NCBI GenBank assembly: GCA_016584305.1
Contig: JACEEZ010021705.1
Span: 91,361-155,360, forward strand
From: Chionoecetes opilio
Taxonomy: Eukaryota > Arthropoda > Malacostraca > Decapoda > Majidae
Reading direction: 5' to 3'
DNA length: 64,000 bases
The notes beneath the pieces are model-generated. The model made no database searches and was not told the origin of the DNA. It saw nothing but the letters and a program-made list of their open reading frames with translations. Shown piece after piece: positions 44,400 to 55,886 of the stretch; positions within the stretch are counted from its first letter, which is position 1, and each line of letters begins with the position of its first letter. Position numbers and translations under genes: made by a program.

Positions 44400-46715
44400 G
44401 CAGCTAACAACAAACAGTAGGGAGAGCGGTGGTCATCAGCCTGTCAACGTGAACGTGGACAAACACTGCGGGAATCCCACAACCCCACCCGAGGGCCCAA
44501 AATGGCCATGGGGGGGTGGACTAATAGTAGAGTATGATCAGTAGAATAAACACACCAGATGACAACAAAATACACTTCCTAAACTCGCACTTATTCATGA
44601 GATGCAGTTAAAGAAATCTGACCTTTGTTTTTTTGTAACCCCACTGTGAAAAACTAACGTGATTTTCCAAGGAAAAAAAAACGATTTTCCAAAACACATC
44701 AAAATCTAAACAGACAAACTATAGGTTCACAAATGAAAACTAAACAAACCTAACCTTAACCTAAACCTACATGGATGACTAGCTAGTTAGGTAGTATAAC
44801 TAGCTAGTTAGTAAGTTGACTATATGGACAACAGATTAGCCTTCATAAGGTCGTAAAATGAGATAAGACAGTCACTATAACTATCTTAACCTCAAGCTTC
44901 TGGAAGTTCCCCCAAACACCTGCCCAACAAAAGGTGATTTCCAACCAAAAACGAGTGTAATATTAATTCTAAAACACATCAAAACTTGTCAAGAAAAACT
45001 AAGTTTCTCGAAATTGCAAGATGACCTTGGCCGGTAAAATTACCTTATATTTAAGGTATCTTTAAGGTTTCCCTGGGCTATTAGACCACTACATTACATT
45101 CAGCACAGAATACTCCAAAGCAGAGGTGCGGCACTTCCGCAAACCAAAACTTCTGCAATTAGCGGTAGTCCTAATTCGTTTGCGGATTCGTGGAAGAGTA
45201 AAAGGTTGCGGCAGTCGTTTCGGGAAAATACTTCCGCAAATATCTCCACAAATTCCGAGTGCGCCACGGTGAGTTTGAACCATGATCCTCTGGGGCTACG
45301 CGCACTGTCCAGGGTGAGTGGGCTACGGCTAAGGGAGGCTGCTCCCACCAGTCCACCTTGACCGCGGTTAGTATCAGTGAGCATTCATCAGAAAAGTACG
45401 CTACGGTATCTCCCAGCCCCTTTTTCCTGCCTGGCTTTGTAAGTAGATACTTTTCTACCCCTATTTTTTGAGTGAAAGTAATATTAAAAATTATCTGTGT
45501 ATAAGATATCATTGAATATCTTAGAGTTATGTAAACTTTGTTAAGGGAGTTTCAAGGTCAGTAGATATAGAATCAATGTTTGCTTGGCGGGCTCGCCTCT
45601 GCACTGACATTCACACGTCCTTGTACTCAGTCATGTTTCTATAACAGAAACCCTCTCTTATTCCAACCTAATTGGGGCATAGACTGGCTCGAATTAGCAA
45701 GAAGTCCCCGAATTATCCAATGGTTGCCTCTAGCACTTCCCACACAATAAGAACTCACTAAAACATGTACAACAAAAGAACAGCTTGTAGTACTTGGTTC
45801 TCACCAAAAAATGGCTGATAACTGAAGTCTTGAATTGCAGAACCTTAGAGGCCAGCACGTTGTACAAAATAATCAAATAATCGTTTCAAGGATAGAGAGG
45901 CCACACAAGAACACGTGTTGTATGATGGAGCACGTGGGGAGATGCTGCCAGGCGGAAAGAGCGCCAAAGGACTAAGGCCGCAGCTGGTCCCACAGGGGAG
46001 AGGTTGGACTGGCATTAGTAAGACCCCATGGAGGTCCTGAGTGAGGTGCTCGATGCCAAGTGACCAGTGATCAACGTGATACGTATGCAAAATGTGCATA
46101 ACCACTTTCAATTAGGTTGATAAGGATATTATCATGACCACCTAAACTGTGATGAAAGCAGGTGGTGGACCAGACCTACGACATAACTCCAAATGGAGAG
46201 AGAGGCCCTACATGGGAGTCCTGATTCCTACCCTATCTGTACCGGGGACAGGCTTCGGGCAGGGAAGGCAAAGCCATCAAATATCCCCGGCCCTTTGTTG
46301 GAGTACCCTCCTGGAAAACACTCTTAGGATAAGAAACCCAAAATCTACTGGATCGAGTAATCAAGTGCAAGCTTGTGTACTTGGTTTCTCACCATGAACC
46401 AGGGAAAGATAGACATAGAATTATACTTTTTCTAATTGCAAAAAAACACACTTTTTGAGTTTGCACAGGCAAAAAAAACGATCTCCATTAGAAAAGCATC
46501 ACATAATAAGCAAAAAAAATCAAACTTGTCGGAAAAATCGGGCAACAGAAGAAGTAAAGTTTTACTCGGTTAGGTTAGGTTTGGTTTCCTGGTCATCGTT
46601 ATGGTTGTTTGTGTGGGAATCACAATGAGGGTATTTTCCAGAAACTCCTTATGGTAGTTCGGAGCTACAGCCAAGCGTCTTCACTCGGAAACCACAACTC
46701 TCATAGAGTTAAGAG
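44400..46715. other. Unassigned sequence
   Basis: No domain-bearing frame is recognised. Present are repeated AAAACACATCAAAAYYTR words (44692, 44970) and short frames without hallmarks, the longest being 113 codons on the minus strand (45512-45171). The stretch CGGCACTTCCGCAAACC to TTGCGGCAGTCGTTTC (45127-45220) has inverted short words, but nothing conclusive. Confidence 0.45.
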
Positions 46716-46718
46716 AAA

Positions 46719-46822
46719 TGTGCCCAATCACTGTTTACCCCCAACATGCTCCACGCTCTGGTTTGTTTGTGAATTCCATTTATTTCACAATTTTCCTGTA
46801 TTTTTCCCATATTTTCTCTTTA
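46719..46822. repeat. Dispersed repeat R2, copy 1
   Basis: About 100 bp with ATCACTGTTTACCCCCAACATG, GTTTGTTTGTGAATT and TATTTCACAATTTT, matching 47909-48012 in the same orientation. Copy 1 runs into a C tract of about 37 bases interrupted by AA (46827-46865). Confidence 0.7.
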
Positions 46823-47908
46823 CACCCCCCCCCCCCAACCCCCCCCCCCCCCCCCCCCCCCCCCCGCGAATTATCAACCTACCTTTTGTAACCTTGCCGT
46901 ACCCTTTACTTTTTTGTAACCTCTAATCTTTTTTGTAACTTAAAGTAATCATCCAGACACATTTTTTTTTCCAAAGTATGTTTGAAAGGTCATTCAAAAA
47001 TTACCTAATCCACAAAAAATAATTCATATGTCCACGCCTTATTTCCGTTAAAACATGACTTTTGTTAAAAAGCCGCGGGATAAACAACAAGCCCGGTTCC
47101 AGGGAGGTGGCGGCGAAACATGCTGAGGAAGCGCCGTGAGGCGTTACACGCTGCACCACACAGGTTCCTGCCTCTCCCGGCGCCACACGCCTCCACACAT
47201 TATCCTGGCCGATAGCTCGGGGAACGGAGTGATAAGCTCTCTGGAAAGGCACAGCTGTCTTTGCTGCACCCATAAAGGATGCAAGTACACTCAAACATCG
47301 ATAACGGACCTCGATGTAACGGACTTCGGATATAACCACTGACGCCATTTTGGTGACTTTTTTTTTTTTTTTTTTTTCATATTAGACGCTTATCGCCGCT
47401 TGATTGTAACTCAACATAATTGTATTGATTTCTCATTTTCCTTTGGAATGTTGGTTTTTAAGGAGTTTTTGATGTATCACGAGATTAAGATATAATATTA
47501 TAAGGAAGGAGCCTGTGGGCTAGTGATTTAGTGGTAACGTAGAAGGTGTGTATTGTTTAAAATAGTGACTATTAGTGTCTATGCTATGGCCGCTCTGCTA
47601 CGTCTCCCTGTCACCTCAAACCCTAAAATCATCATTTATTTCTCAGGTGACACGCAGTGTTACACTGAATATATAAGTGACACGTGATAGAACTGGCACT
47701 ACAATCATATAATATATAGAATCAAGGAGCATTAGTTAGTGACAATAAGCCAATACCTTTGGAAACACACGGCTGAATCTGGTGGTAGTAATTTGTTCTA
47801 CCTTCACTAGAGCTTGAGCTTGACTAGTTACACGGTCTGCTGGTTGTGTTTGTGGATATTTCTTCATTATTTACATGTAGGAAAAGGACCAAATTCAGCA
47901 CGTATGGC
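46823..47908. other. Poly-C tract, then unassigned sequence
   Basis: After the C tract no gene is recognised. A segment near 47297-47335 has a tandem ATAACGGACCTCG/ACGGACTTCGGATATAAC motif resembling one end of a Tigger-like MITE. A T run of about 21 lies at 47359-47379. Confidence 0.4.
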
Positions 47909-48240
47909 CAGTCACTGTTTAACTCCCAAACATGGCTAGACAGCCTGGTGTGTTTGTGAATTTATCATGTATTTCACAATTTTTCCGCTTTTTTCATATA
48001 TTTTTCCACCATTGGAAAAATACCCTCCGTCTATACGGGAAATCGGCCTTTAACGGACCACCATCCTCCCCCCCTTTTAGTTCCGTGTATTTAAAAAATC
48101 CAAGGTTGGACTGGACAAATCAAACTCGGGGCTATTGCGCATTCGGCTAATGTGCTTTACGTCTAGCACGCATACCAAAAATGTACTACAATCCTCGGTA
48201 TAGCGCAGCAAGCTACCGCGTATTCTACGGCTATCAACCA
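47909..48240. repeat. Dispersed repeat R2, copy 2, and flank
   Basis: Matches 46719-46822 over its first 100 bp. The remainder up to the T run at 48245 is unassigned. Confidence 0.6.
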
Positions 48241-48242
48241 AT

Positions 48243-48960
48243 CTTTTTTTCCCCTATAGCGAATGTAGGCAGTCACCTCCAGGGGCTACAATGTAGGCAG
48301 TCACCTCCATGGGGCTACAATGGTAGGCAGTCACCTCAAGGGGCTACAATGGTAGGCAGTCCCTCAGGGGCTACAATGGTAGGCGTACCTCTAGGGGCTA
48401 CAATGGTAGGCAGCACCTCAAGGGGCTACAATGGTAGGCCAGTAACCTCCAGGGGCTACAAATGGTAGGCAGTCACCTCCAGGGCTACACTGGTAGGCAG
48501 TCACATCCAGGGGCTACAATGGTAGGCAGTCACCTCCAGGGGCTACAAATGGTAGGCAGTCATCTCCAGGGGCTACCATGGTAGGCAGTCACCTCCAGGG
48601 GCTACAATGGTAGCAGTAACTCCAGGGGCTACAAGGGATAGGCAGTCACCTCCAGGGGCTACAATGGTCAGGCACAAAGTCACCTCCAGGGGCTACAATG
48701 GTAGGCAGTCACCTCAAGGGGCGGGTACCATGGTAGGCAGTAACTCCAGGGGCTTACAATGGTAGGCAGTCACCTCCAGGGGCTACAATGGTAGGCAGTC
48801 ACTCCAGGGGCTACCAATGGTAGGCAGTCACCTCCAGGGGCTCAATTGGTAGGCAGTCACCTCCAGGGGCTGTCCAATTGGTAGGCCATGGAGGCTCACA
48901 TGAGGACTGTGATCGTGGCTTCGCCTAATGGCTGCGCGGCATGATTTTTAAAGTGGAGAC
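48243..48960 (-). mobile_element. SINE S1 copy with an internal 29-bp minisatellite
   Basis: The edges match SINE S1 on the minus strand: a T run and CCTATAGCG at the left, and GGTAGGCCATGGAGGCTCACA, GGACTGTGATCGTGGCTTCG and GGCTGCGCGGCATGA at the right. Between them the SINE's AGGCAGTSACCTCCAGG segment is repeated about 22 times as a 29-bp unit, GGTAGGCAGTCACCTCCAGG then GGCTACAAT (48268-48890). Confidence 0.85.
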
Positions 48961-49620
48961 GGTTTGCGGAATGGTGGTCAAATATTGACGTCGGGGGGTT
49001 GTGCATAAACAACATTTGTTACTGAAGGCCACAGAAATCCTAAATTAACTTAATAGTTGACTGCTAAGCCACTAAAAGTGTATTTACAAAATCTTTTTTA
49101 GTTTTAAGAGTAGTGTTAAGGCTCTTAGATGTGCCGGGGAGCACCATACTCTTTGTTAAGGCCTTAAATGTGCCGGGGAGCACATTAACTCGTTGTTAAG
49201 GCCTTAAATGTGCCTGGGGAGACCATACCTTCTTCACACACACGTTGCATGCGGTGGCCGTCTAATCACGATGGCGGCCCCACGTAGGAAATTTCCTCCT
49301 CAGCGGTGCATATGAAACAAAGACGCAATGTGTATTACAGTTGATATGGTGTGCTATGTATCATAGGAAAAAAAATAATAGTAGGTATATGTTTTAAATT
49401 TAATTAAAACATTGAAATGGAGACTAGTTGCCCAAATTACCCTTGAAACGTCAACATTTGAGTTCATTTAGCGATGCTGAGCGGTTGGTTAGGATTAAGT
49501 TGGTACTTTCAACGAGGCATATAAGAAGGAGGTCAAAAGGGCTCTTTTTCCCATGTATTTTGATGTGTTAAAAATTATTGTCATATTAAAGATTCAGTAG
49601 AAAAATGCCTCATTTTGCCA
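48961..49620. other. Unassigned, with a small tandem repeat and a dispersed repeat
   Basis: Three units of about 45 bp built on TTAAGGCCTTAAATGTGCCG and GGGAGCA lie at 49117-49230. The stretch 49500-49620 (TACTTTCAACGAGG, ATTTTGATGTGTTAA, AATGCCTCATTTTGC) matches 57020-57130. Confidence 0.55.
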
Positions 49621-49858
49621 TTATTACACCTCCTTAGTCTTAGTGTTGTTACCCTCCTTAGTTCTTAGTGTTGTTTACCCTCCTTAGTTCTTAGTGGTGT
49701 TTACCCTTCCTTAGTTCTTAGGTTGTTTACCCTCCTTAGTTATAGTGCTGTTTACCTCCATTAGTTCTTAGTTGTGTTTACCATCCTAGTTTCTAGTGTT
49801 GTTTACCCCTCCTTAGTCTTAGTGTGTTTTACCCCCTTAGTTCTTTAGTGTGTTTGAG
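49621..49858. repeat. 26-bp minisatellite
   Basis: About nine units of CCTCCTTAGTTCTTAGTGTT then GTTTAC, irregular by single-base indels. It directly follows the dispersed repeat ending in ATTTTGCCATTATTA. Confidence 0.9.
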
Positions 49859-49859
49859 G

Positions 49860-50060
49860 CACGACGAATATCCGTTGAGAACGCATATGAGCCCACGGAT
49901 AGTCTTATGATGCTATCCCGTCATGTAGTTGATCAGTCTTCTTCAGGAGGAAGAAGATAAGGTAGGCAGATGACAAGTTAGCTGACAAAGTGATGAGTGA
50001 GAGGTGGACGCCCACGCCGATAGTGGCGCGGGAGTCATTCCACCTCCCGATAACACACAT
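49860..50060 (-). mobile_element. LINE 3' remnant
   Basis: Resembles 21370-21560: TATGATGCTATCCCGTCATGT against TATGATGCTATCACAGGTGC, then CTTCTTCAGGAGG and AGAGGTGGACGCCCACGCCG. The same LINE tail as in the pogo-like composites, heavily diverged, minus strand. Confidence 0.65.
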
Positions 50061-50690
50061 GGAGAAACCGTCAGGAATGTGGAGTTTTTGGGTGGGGAAG
50101 AGTTGAAAACTGTTTTATGCGGGGAGAAGATTATGTGGATGGCATAAAATATATCGGTAAAACTCTCTATTGGATGACATTAAGGGCGAAAAATACATTA
50201 GATCTATAATTGGATTTAAAGTCTAAGGGTAAGCCCTACCTATTGCCTGGAAAAAAACCTTTACCTAACCTCATGAAGCATTTCCAATGATTTTTAATTT
50301 AACCATCATTCTGTTATCACATCCAAAATGCAAAGCAAAAAGAGCACTACTAGCCTTCATTGTGGTTAAAGGTGTCAAAATACCAAAAAAATGGTAGACT
50401 ATCCCCCATGTGGTCACCTTGGGAATCCTGGCACCAATTACAATTATTACCATTAGTTCTATTGTTCTGCTATCGCGATGTCGATAGCGGCACCAATAAG
50501 GCGCAATAGCCGAGGGTTGAGTAGCCATATGCCATTATCGCACAAAAAAAAAATCTGAAAACACCCAAAATTCTTCAAGAACTACACTAACCTCACGAGT
50601 TTCGCGATTGGCTTTCTTCCGGAGGCATAGCGCGACGAAACTCGCGGATGCGATACTCGGGATTATAACCTGTAAAAAGCTTATTAGTCC
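50061..50690. other. Unassigned
   Basis: One 85-codon minus frame (50528-50271) has no recognised domain. GAGTTTCGCGATTGGC and GCGACGAAACTCGCGGATGC (50597-50655) are related to the GTTTCGCGC repeat at 28080 and 52735, and may mark one end of a composite. Confidence 0.4.
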
Positions 50691-50696
50691 AGTTTG

Positions 50697-50800
50697 TTTT
50701 TTTTTTTTTTTTTTTTTTTGCGTGTGTGGCCTACAGCGCCGTTTAGGCAGTGACCTCCAGTGGGTGGGATGTGGCCCTTGGAGGTTAACTTAGGGCTGGG
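50697..50800 (-). mobile_element. SINE S1, 3' fragment
   Basis: T run (50697-50719) followed by CCTACAGCGCCGTTTAGGCA, GTGACCTCCAG and GGAGGTTAACTTAGGGCTG. Truncated before the tRNA-like head. Confidence 0.8.
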
Positions 50801-50854
50801 TACCTACCGTATTTTTACAGCTATAAAGAATCACTTTTTCCCCAAAAAAATATC

Positions 50855-50970
50855 CTGTAAAGCCCCAAGCCCCTGTCCACCCAGAGTGAAGGGGTACTGG
50901 GTGTTAGCCTAGGGTTTGTGAACCCGACCCTCCCGGGGTGGGGCTTTCGGCCACACTAAGTAGAGAAGAG
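50855..50970 (+). mobile_element. SINE S2 fragment
   Basis: AAGCCCCTGTCCACCCAGAG, GGGGTACTGGGTGTTAGCC and GGCTTTCGGCCACACTAAG match the S2 body. No tRNA head. Confidence 0.75.
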
Positions 50971-51337
50971 GAAGGAGCAGGAGCTTGTGGGTTGGGATGT
51001 CACCCAGCAGATGCTGTTTTGGTTCTGAGTGAGTGAGCCTGACAACATATCTTGTCAGCTGTATGGTTGTGTGACAGTGTTAACGACAATAAACACTGTC
51101 ACAATGCCTTCTCTCTTCTCTCCTGTCTCCTCCCAGTACTCCAGAAAACCACAATACCACACACGTCATGGTTAATCCTTATAAAGGAGTAGTTTGTGGT
51201 AAATAGAAGGTAAGGTGCTACTATTTGAGGTGTTACTATCTATGCGGACACCGGATGGCCTGTAAGAGAAAAAACACAAAAAATGGAAAAAAACAAAGCA
51301 AAAATACATACAGCTATAAAACTAAGCCTATATTATA

Positions 51338-52140
51338 CAGGGAGGTCCCGAAGATACCGAGCAGTTAGGTTCCACCCTGGCATACTCGTTAAAACGAAAT
51401 CTGGTATAAACGAAACACATAATAATGGTAAATTAAAAATATAGGTTTGGTCCAGGAACCCGTCAATTTTATAGAAAAGAAAAAAAAAAAAAAAAAAAAC
51501 AACCCCAAAAAAAAAAACATATTTCAAGCTAAAATAAAACTATAGCAACACAACAAACACACAGCGTCGGTATATTACCCACACCTGACTACCTATTCTG
51601 TAGAAAAATGCATTCGAAGAGAAAAAGGCACACAAAATAACATAACTGCAACATTAACGAAAATAAAACATGCATAACAAGCAAAAAAGACGTGTAATGT
51701 ATGGGACGCCACGTGATACAAGAGAGGGTGTGTAGCGGTCCAAGTTTGGGGCCCCACACATGCTTAATTACCCCTAAAGGTAGGTCGCGCCAATGCTAAT
51801 TACCCTTCAGTCACGCCTGCTAGGGTGACCTGACTGCGGTCCAAGGTTGGGGGCCACATACCTGCGAATTATCCATAATGTCAGGCAGCACCATATGCTT
51901 AATTACCCTTCAGGGTCACGGCTTGCTAGGGTGACTCACTGGGGTCAACCAAATCCCCCTTTGTTCAGCCTGGGAGTGGGTAGGGGTTGGATTTTGAAAT
52001 TGATAATTTTTACTCACCCGTTTGAATTCGTATAGCATCGGATTTTACGATCCGTATATTGGAAATATTAGACCCTAATTTAACACACTCGTATCATCGG
52101 ATTCTCGTATACGAATGCGCGTATAACGGGACTCCCCTAG
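51338..52140. mobile_element. Tigger-like MITE T1, copy 1
   Basis: The left end CAGGGAGGTCCCGAAGATAC and the right end GTATAACGGGACTCCCCTAG are inverted repeats, with TA at the left junction. Subterminal GAGCAGTTAGGTTCCACCCTG and TCGGATTCTCGTATACGAAT are shared with copy 2. The interior holds two diverged tandem units (TTAATTACCC near 51762 and 51900). Confidence 0.82.
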
Positions 52141-52284
52141 TTACTATACTAATCAGGAAGGAAGGAAGACGTGTCCCCGTACGTTCTTATGGTGAGGCGG
52201 TATAGCAGATTGGGTAGCGTCAAAGATATATGTCAAGCTCGAGCACGAGCTGACAGAGCCTACATAGGATACAAGCAGGAAAAG

Positions 52285-52660
52285 GTAATCAAGAAGAGAA
52301 GAAAGTCTCCGAGTGGCGTCTCGGTGATCGAGTTCGATCTGAGGATGGCTGTAAAAATCCACCTTAAAATCTTTCTCTGCACTGTCGGGGGCCTAAGAAC
52401 ACCCCACATGCTGCCCATTAGCTCTACCTTCGATTGTGAGTGCATCGGAGGACACAGGGGGGCGGCATGAGCCTCTCTATAATCATCAGGAGTCACTATA
52501 GAAATTCTGTCTGCGCCAACCACGGGCGAGGGCAAACCATCACAGCTCAAGTAAATCTCCAGTGCTCCTACCATCCCACCCACTGGAGGGTCACTGCCGA
52601 CGGGCGCTGTAGCACACAAAAACACAGCAAAAAAAAATAAAAAAAAAAAAAAAAAAAAAA
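52285..52660 (+). mobile_element. SINE S1, copy with A-rich tail
   Basis: Box B-like GAGTTCGATCT (52330), CTGCCCATTAGCTCTACCTT, CACTATAGAAATTCTGTCTG and GGGTCACTGCCGACGGGCGC, then an A-rich tail (52628-52675). An AAG-type head as in the arm copies. Confidence 0.85.
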
Positions 52661-52669
52661 AAAACAAAA

Positions 52670-52795
52670 AAAAAACTCAGGGGATATAATGCGGCGAGAA
52701 AGTCGGGGATGATAAGAATTTAGGACTCAGCGCGAAACTCGAGGATCGCGAAAACTCGCATTAGCGTGGAAAACTCGGAGGTAGGTTATATTTAT
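52670..52795. repeat. GTTTCGCGC repeat, copy 3
   Basis: GGGGATATAATGCG, AAGTCGGGGATGATAAGAAT and GACTCAGCGCGAAACTCGAG match 33545-33620 in order, and a CG-rich AACTCGCATTAGCGTGGAAA end follows. Confidence 0.7.
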
Positions 52796-53095
52796 TCAAA
52801 TTTCTGTATATTTGTCTTACTGGGCGGTTGGGAGGGCCACCTCAGTGTCTGCTGCCACCGAGCCATGGCACGTCATATGCCAAGTCGTGCAAGTAGCGTT
52901 TTGAAGCTCGGGGAGTTTAAGAATTTTGGACTGCGGTTTATTTAAAAATGGCTGACTGGTGCAAAAAGTGACAAAAAAACATACTAAGGAGAACCTCATC
53001 TTAACCGGCATTTTAAAACAAGGCACTAATCGGACCAGGCATTAATTAAGTATAATTATTTCCAAAAAAACTGAGAAAATCGGCAGAAATTAGTT
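52796..53095. other. Unassigned
   Basis: 300 bp with no recognised gene or repeat. Confidence 0.4.
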
Positions 53096-53880
53096 GGGCA
53101 AGGCTGGTCTACACAGACTCTCTCCTCACTCCACATCCTTCCTTCTCCCGTCATCCACGATCCTCTATGTCCCCTCGTCCCACCATCCAGGAGGGCCCTT
53201 CCTTACCTTACCAACGAGGGGTGGGAGATCGCCTTCAGTGCGTTCCCTCCCACGCTGGTATCCCAGGCAACGAGGTGCTGATTCTGCTGCCCAGGAAGGC
53301 CTTACAGATGAAACACGACACCCTTCCCTCCTGCCGCTCTCCGCGGCCAAAGCATGATCCCCCGGGTCTGACCGCCTCCACCTGGAAATAACACACTCGG
53401 CGATGCCGCACACCCCATGGGGCCAATACCGCAGTGACTTCTTCCCCCAGCCGTGGATACGGAAAAAAAGTCCGCGTCCGGAGTCACTCTCACCCGGCCT
53501 CCGCCTGGGGCACACGACACTCACAGCCAACCTGCATCGCATCCGTCTGGTCACTGACCCCCACGCCCTTGGTGCATGAATTTTCCGGAGGACTATCTGA
53601 CCCTTTCCTGCTGCAGTGTCCGCACTTCCACTCCCCCCCTCCCCACACCGTTGTAGTTGATACAGTCTCAACTCTCGCCTGAACACACCTACCTTTGACC
53701 TGCCCACCCTGCTGGTGGCGGCTGGCGTTCCCCCCTCTGGCAAAACACGCCGTCATCCCCTCACTGTGCCTCCTGAGGAAGACAGGTAAACTACCGCGGT
53801 CCTGTGATAGCTCATAGGACATTACCAGGCTCATAGGGTTCCCCCAAGGGTCTCGCAGCCCAAACAACAACAACCTCAGA
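53096..53880 (+). mobile_element. LINE 3' part with RNase H end, same family as in the pogo-like composites
   Basis: A plus-strand frame gives CVPSHAGIPGNE (53237-53272), the last conserved block of a LINE RNase H, then a broken tail with FPEDY near 53588 and a 3' UTR (CTATAGCT-type words, CCTGAGGAAGACAGGTAAAC) ending in AACAACAACAAC (53862-53874). Two or more frameshifts are present. It extends further 5' than the copies inside the pogo-like elements. Confidence 0.82.
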
Positions 53881-53944
53881 AAACCACAGATATTATTGGG
53901 ATTTTGGGCGATTCCCAAAGAGTAACTCTCAAAAAACGGCAACC

Positions 53945-54010
53945 AAAATGAGTTATCCGGCAGCGCTCCCCCCGAGGGTGCCGGATAACCGGAGGTTCTC
54001 GTATATGATT
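53945..54010. mobile_element. One end of a Tigger-like element
   Basis: GAGTTATCCGGCAGCGCTCC and GGGTGCCGGATAACCGGAGG form a CCGGATAAC-type inverted motif typical of Tigger ends. The partner end was not found. Confidence 0.45.
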
Positions 54011-54019
54011 ATACTCGAT

Positions 54020-54975
54020 CTGGGCCTAATTTTGACTGCATAAAATAAGGAATGATGAAATGTCTGCACGATTACTGAGTTTACACCGTGCCTCCCTCTT
54101 GGTCTTGGGTCAGGGCAAAGGGGCTTGTGCCACACAAATTATTTGCGGAATTAACAGTAAGTTCGCGCCCGCCATTCCACATTTCTTTATTAAAAAACAC
54201 CCCGTGGCTTCAAAAATCTGTACTGCCCTCTTTGCCTTGTGTTAGCATTGCTAGCCAACCTTTGAAAACAGCCAACCTCGTGAAATGCACCCCCCTCACA
54301 CACCTGACTAGCACAACACTGAAATTGCAAAACCAAACGCTTCCCCGGGGCCCCTCCCCTCAATAAAAACAAAAGGAGGCTTATTAATGTGAGAGAATGA
54401 AACTGGAAAATGCCAGTGGCGCTTGCAGTTTTACCTCCTAAGTTGATATAAGTGGTCTACTGAAAACAAAATATGGGCTTATTCCACTGCACTTAAAACA
54501 CCAAAAGTATAATCATTAAGAAACAGTTTCTACTATATGTATATTGTATAGAAGCCTGATTCTGTAAAAACACGTATTTAACCAAATAACCAAGCAGGTT
54601 AAGTTGGGGAGGCGATGAAATGTTACTCTATGAATTACTTTATAAGTCAATACGAATGTGAGAAGTATCTATACCTAGGCAGTCATATTATCCTGTTATT
54701 ATTGTGGATCAATTAGTAGATAGAAAGCTGGAAGTGCAACGAGTCGACGCGTGAAGTCGCAAGTTTTGTGATTCAATCTTCCCGCAACCAATGCGCGGGC
54801 ATGCGCTCCACAATTTTATAACCTACTTTGTCGCAGCAACAGAACGATTTTGGCATTCTTATTCTCATTTATTTTCAAAGCCATGATTATTGTATTTTGA
54901 CAAGCGTTTGCCAGAGCCAGCAGTACTGTCTAGAAAACAGTGTGAACAAGCGCCCCTCATAAAAAACATGCTACA
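54020..54975. other. Unassigned
   Basis: No recognised product. A short tRNA-like stretch with GTGATTCAATC (54768-54778) could be a decayed SINE head, but box A is not clear. Confidence 0.4.
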
Positions 54976-54981
54976 ATATTA

Positions 54982-55884
54982 CAGGGAAGGTCCCGAAGCT
55001 ACGAGCAGTTAGGTTACCACCTGGCATACTCGTAAAGCGAAATCTCGTATAACGAAATACATAACTAATGGTAAACTATAGGTTTGGTTCCAGGACCATC
55101 AATTAAAAAAAAACCCAAAAAAAAAGACATTTTTTTTCAAGCTAAAAAAAACTATAGCAAACACAACAAACCCCACGCTCTATATTACCCACACTGTACT
55201 ACCTATTCTGTAGAAAAAGCATTCTGAAAGAGAAAATAGCACACAAAATAACATAACTGCACATTAATTAAACATAAAACATCCCATAACACTCACAAGT
55301 GGTAATGTTGGTGAGGAGACAGGAAGCTGGCAAGTAGCCAGCTGAGAGCCCTGTTTTCTCTCTCCGAGGCTCGAGAGAAACAGGGGTGACTGCGTTTGCA
55401 GGGATGACTGGGTTAGAGTTCTTCTCCTCCCCTTGATCACTTGGGGAAGAGGAAAGATCCTCGGTGCGCCACGTGATACAATAGACTCGAGAGGGTAGGA
55501 TAGGTAAGGGGCAAGGGGGGGGTGCGCAGACCTCTTCCACTGCCACAAAACTCGTCGCTGCGCATCTGAATCAAATTTTACATCATCCAGGGGTGTGAAT
55601 TTTGTAGGCCACATTGTCGTACTGAGCCACCAGAATTATCATATTTTCAGATTGATTATAATTATCGTACAACCTAGGTAAAATCATAGTCAGTAAAGGA
55701 CTTTATAATTTTAGTAAATAACTTGTAATTACTTTTGTAAATAACTTGGTCATTTTACTCACCCCTGTTTGAATGTCGTAGCATTGGGATTTTCGATCTC
55801 GTATATTGAAAATAGACCCTAATTTACACATCTTGTATCATCGGATTCTCGTATATCGAATGCTCGTATAACGGGACCTCCCTG
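54982..55884. mobile_element. Tigger-like MITE T1, copy 2
   Basis: CAGGGAAGGTCCCGAAGCTAC at the left and TCGTATAACGGGACCTCCCTG at the right, with TA on both sides (54980-54981, 55885-55886). About 900 bp. A 116-codon minus frame (55614-55264) inside has no known domain and does not match copy 1. Confidence 0.88.
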
Positions 55885-55886
55885 TA

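Noticed and set aside
45171..45512. 113-codon minus-strand frame as a gene
   Set aside because: No recognised domain, no start context and no neighbour to support it. Left as unassigned.
45640..46400. Possible Tigger-like element near TTATTCCAACCTAATTGGGG
   Set aside because: The presumed ends do not form a convincing inverted pair.
48181..48468. 95-codon frame with a repeated GATMVG peptide
   Set aside because: It is the SINE-derived 29-bp minisatellite read through. Unit-length changes would break it in other alleles.
51050..51200. Possible solo LTR with AATAAA and CACTGTCACA words
   Set aside because: No TG...CA boundaries or target duplication could be found.
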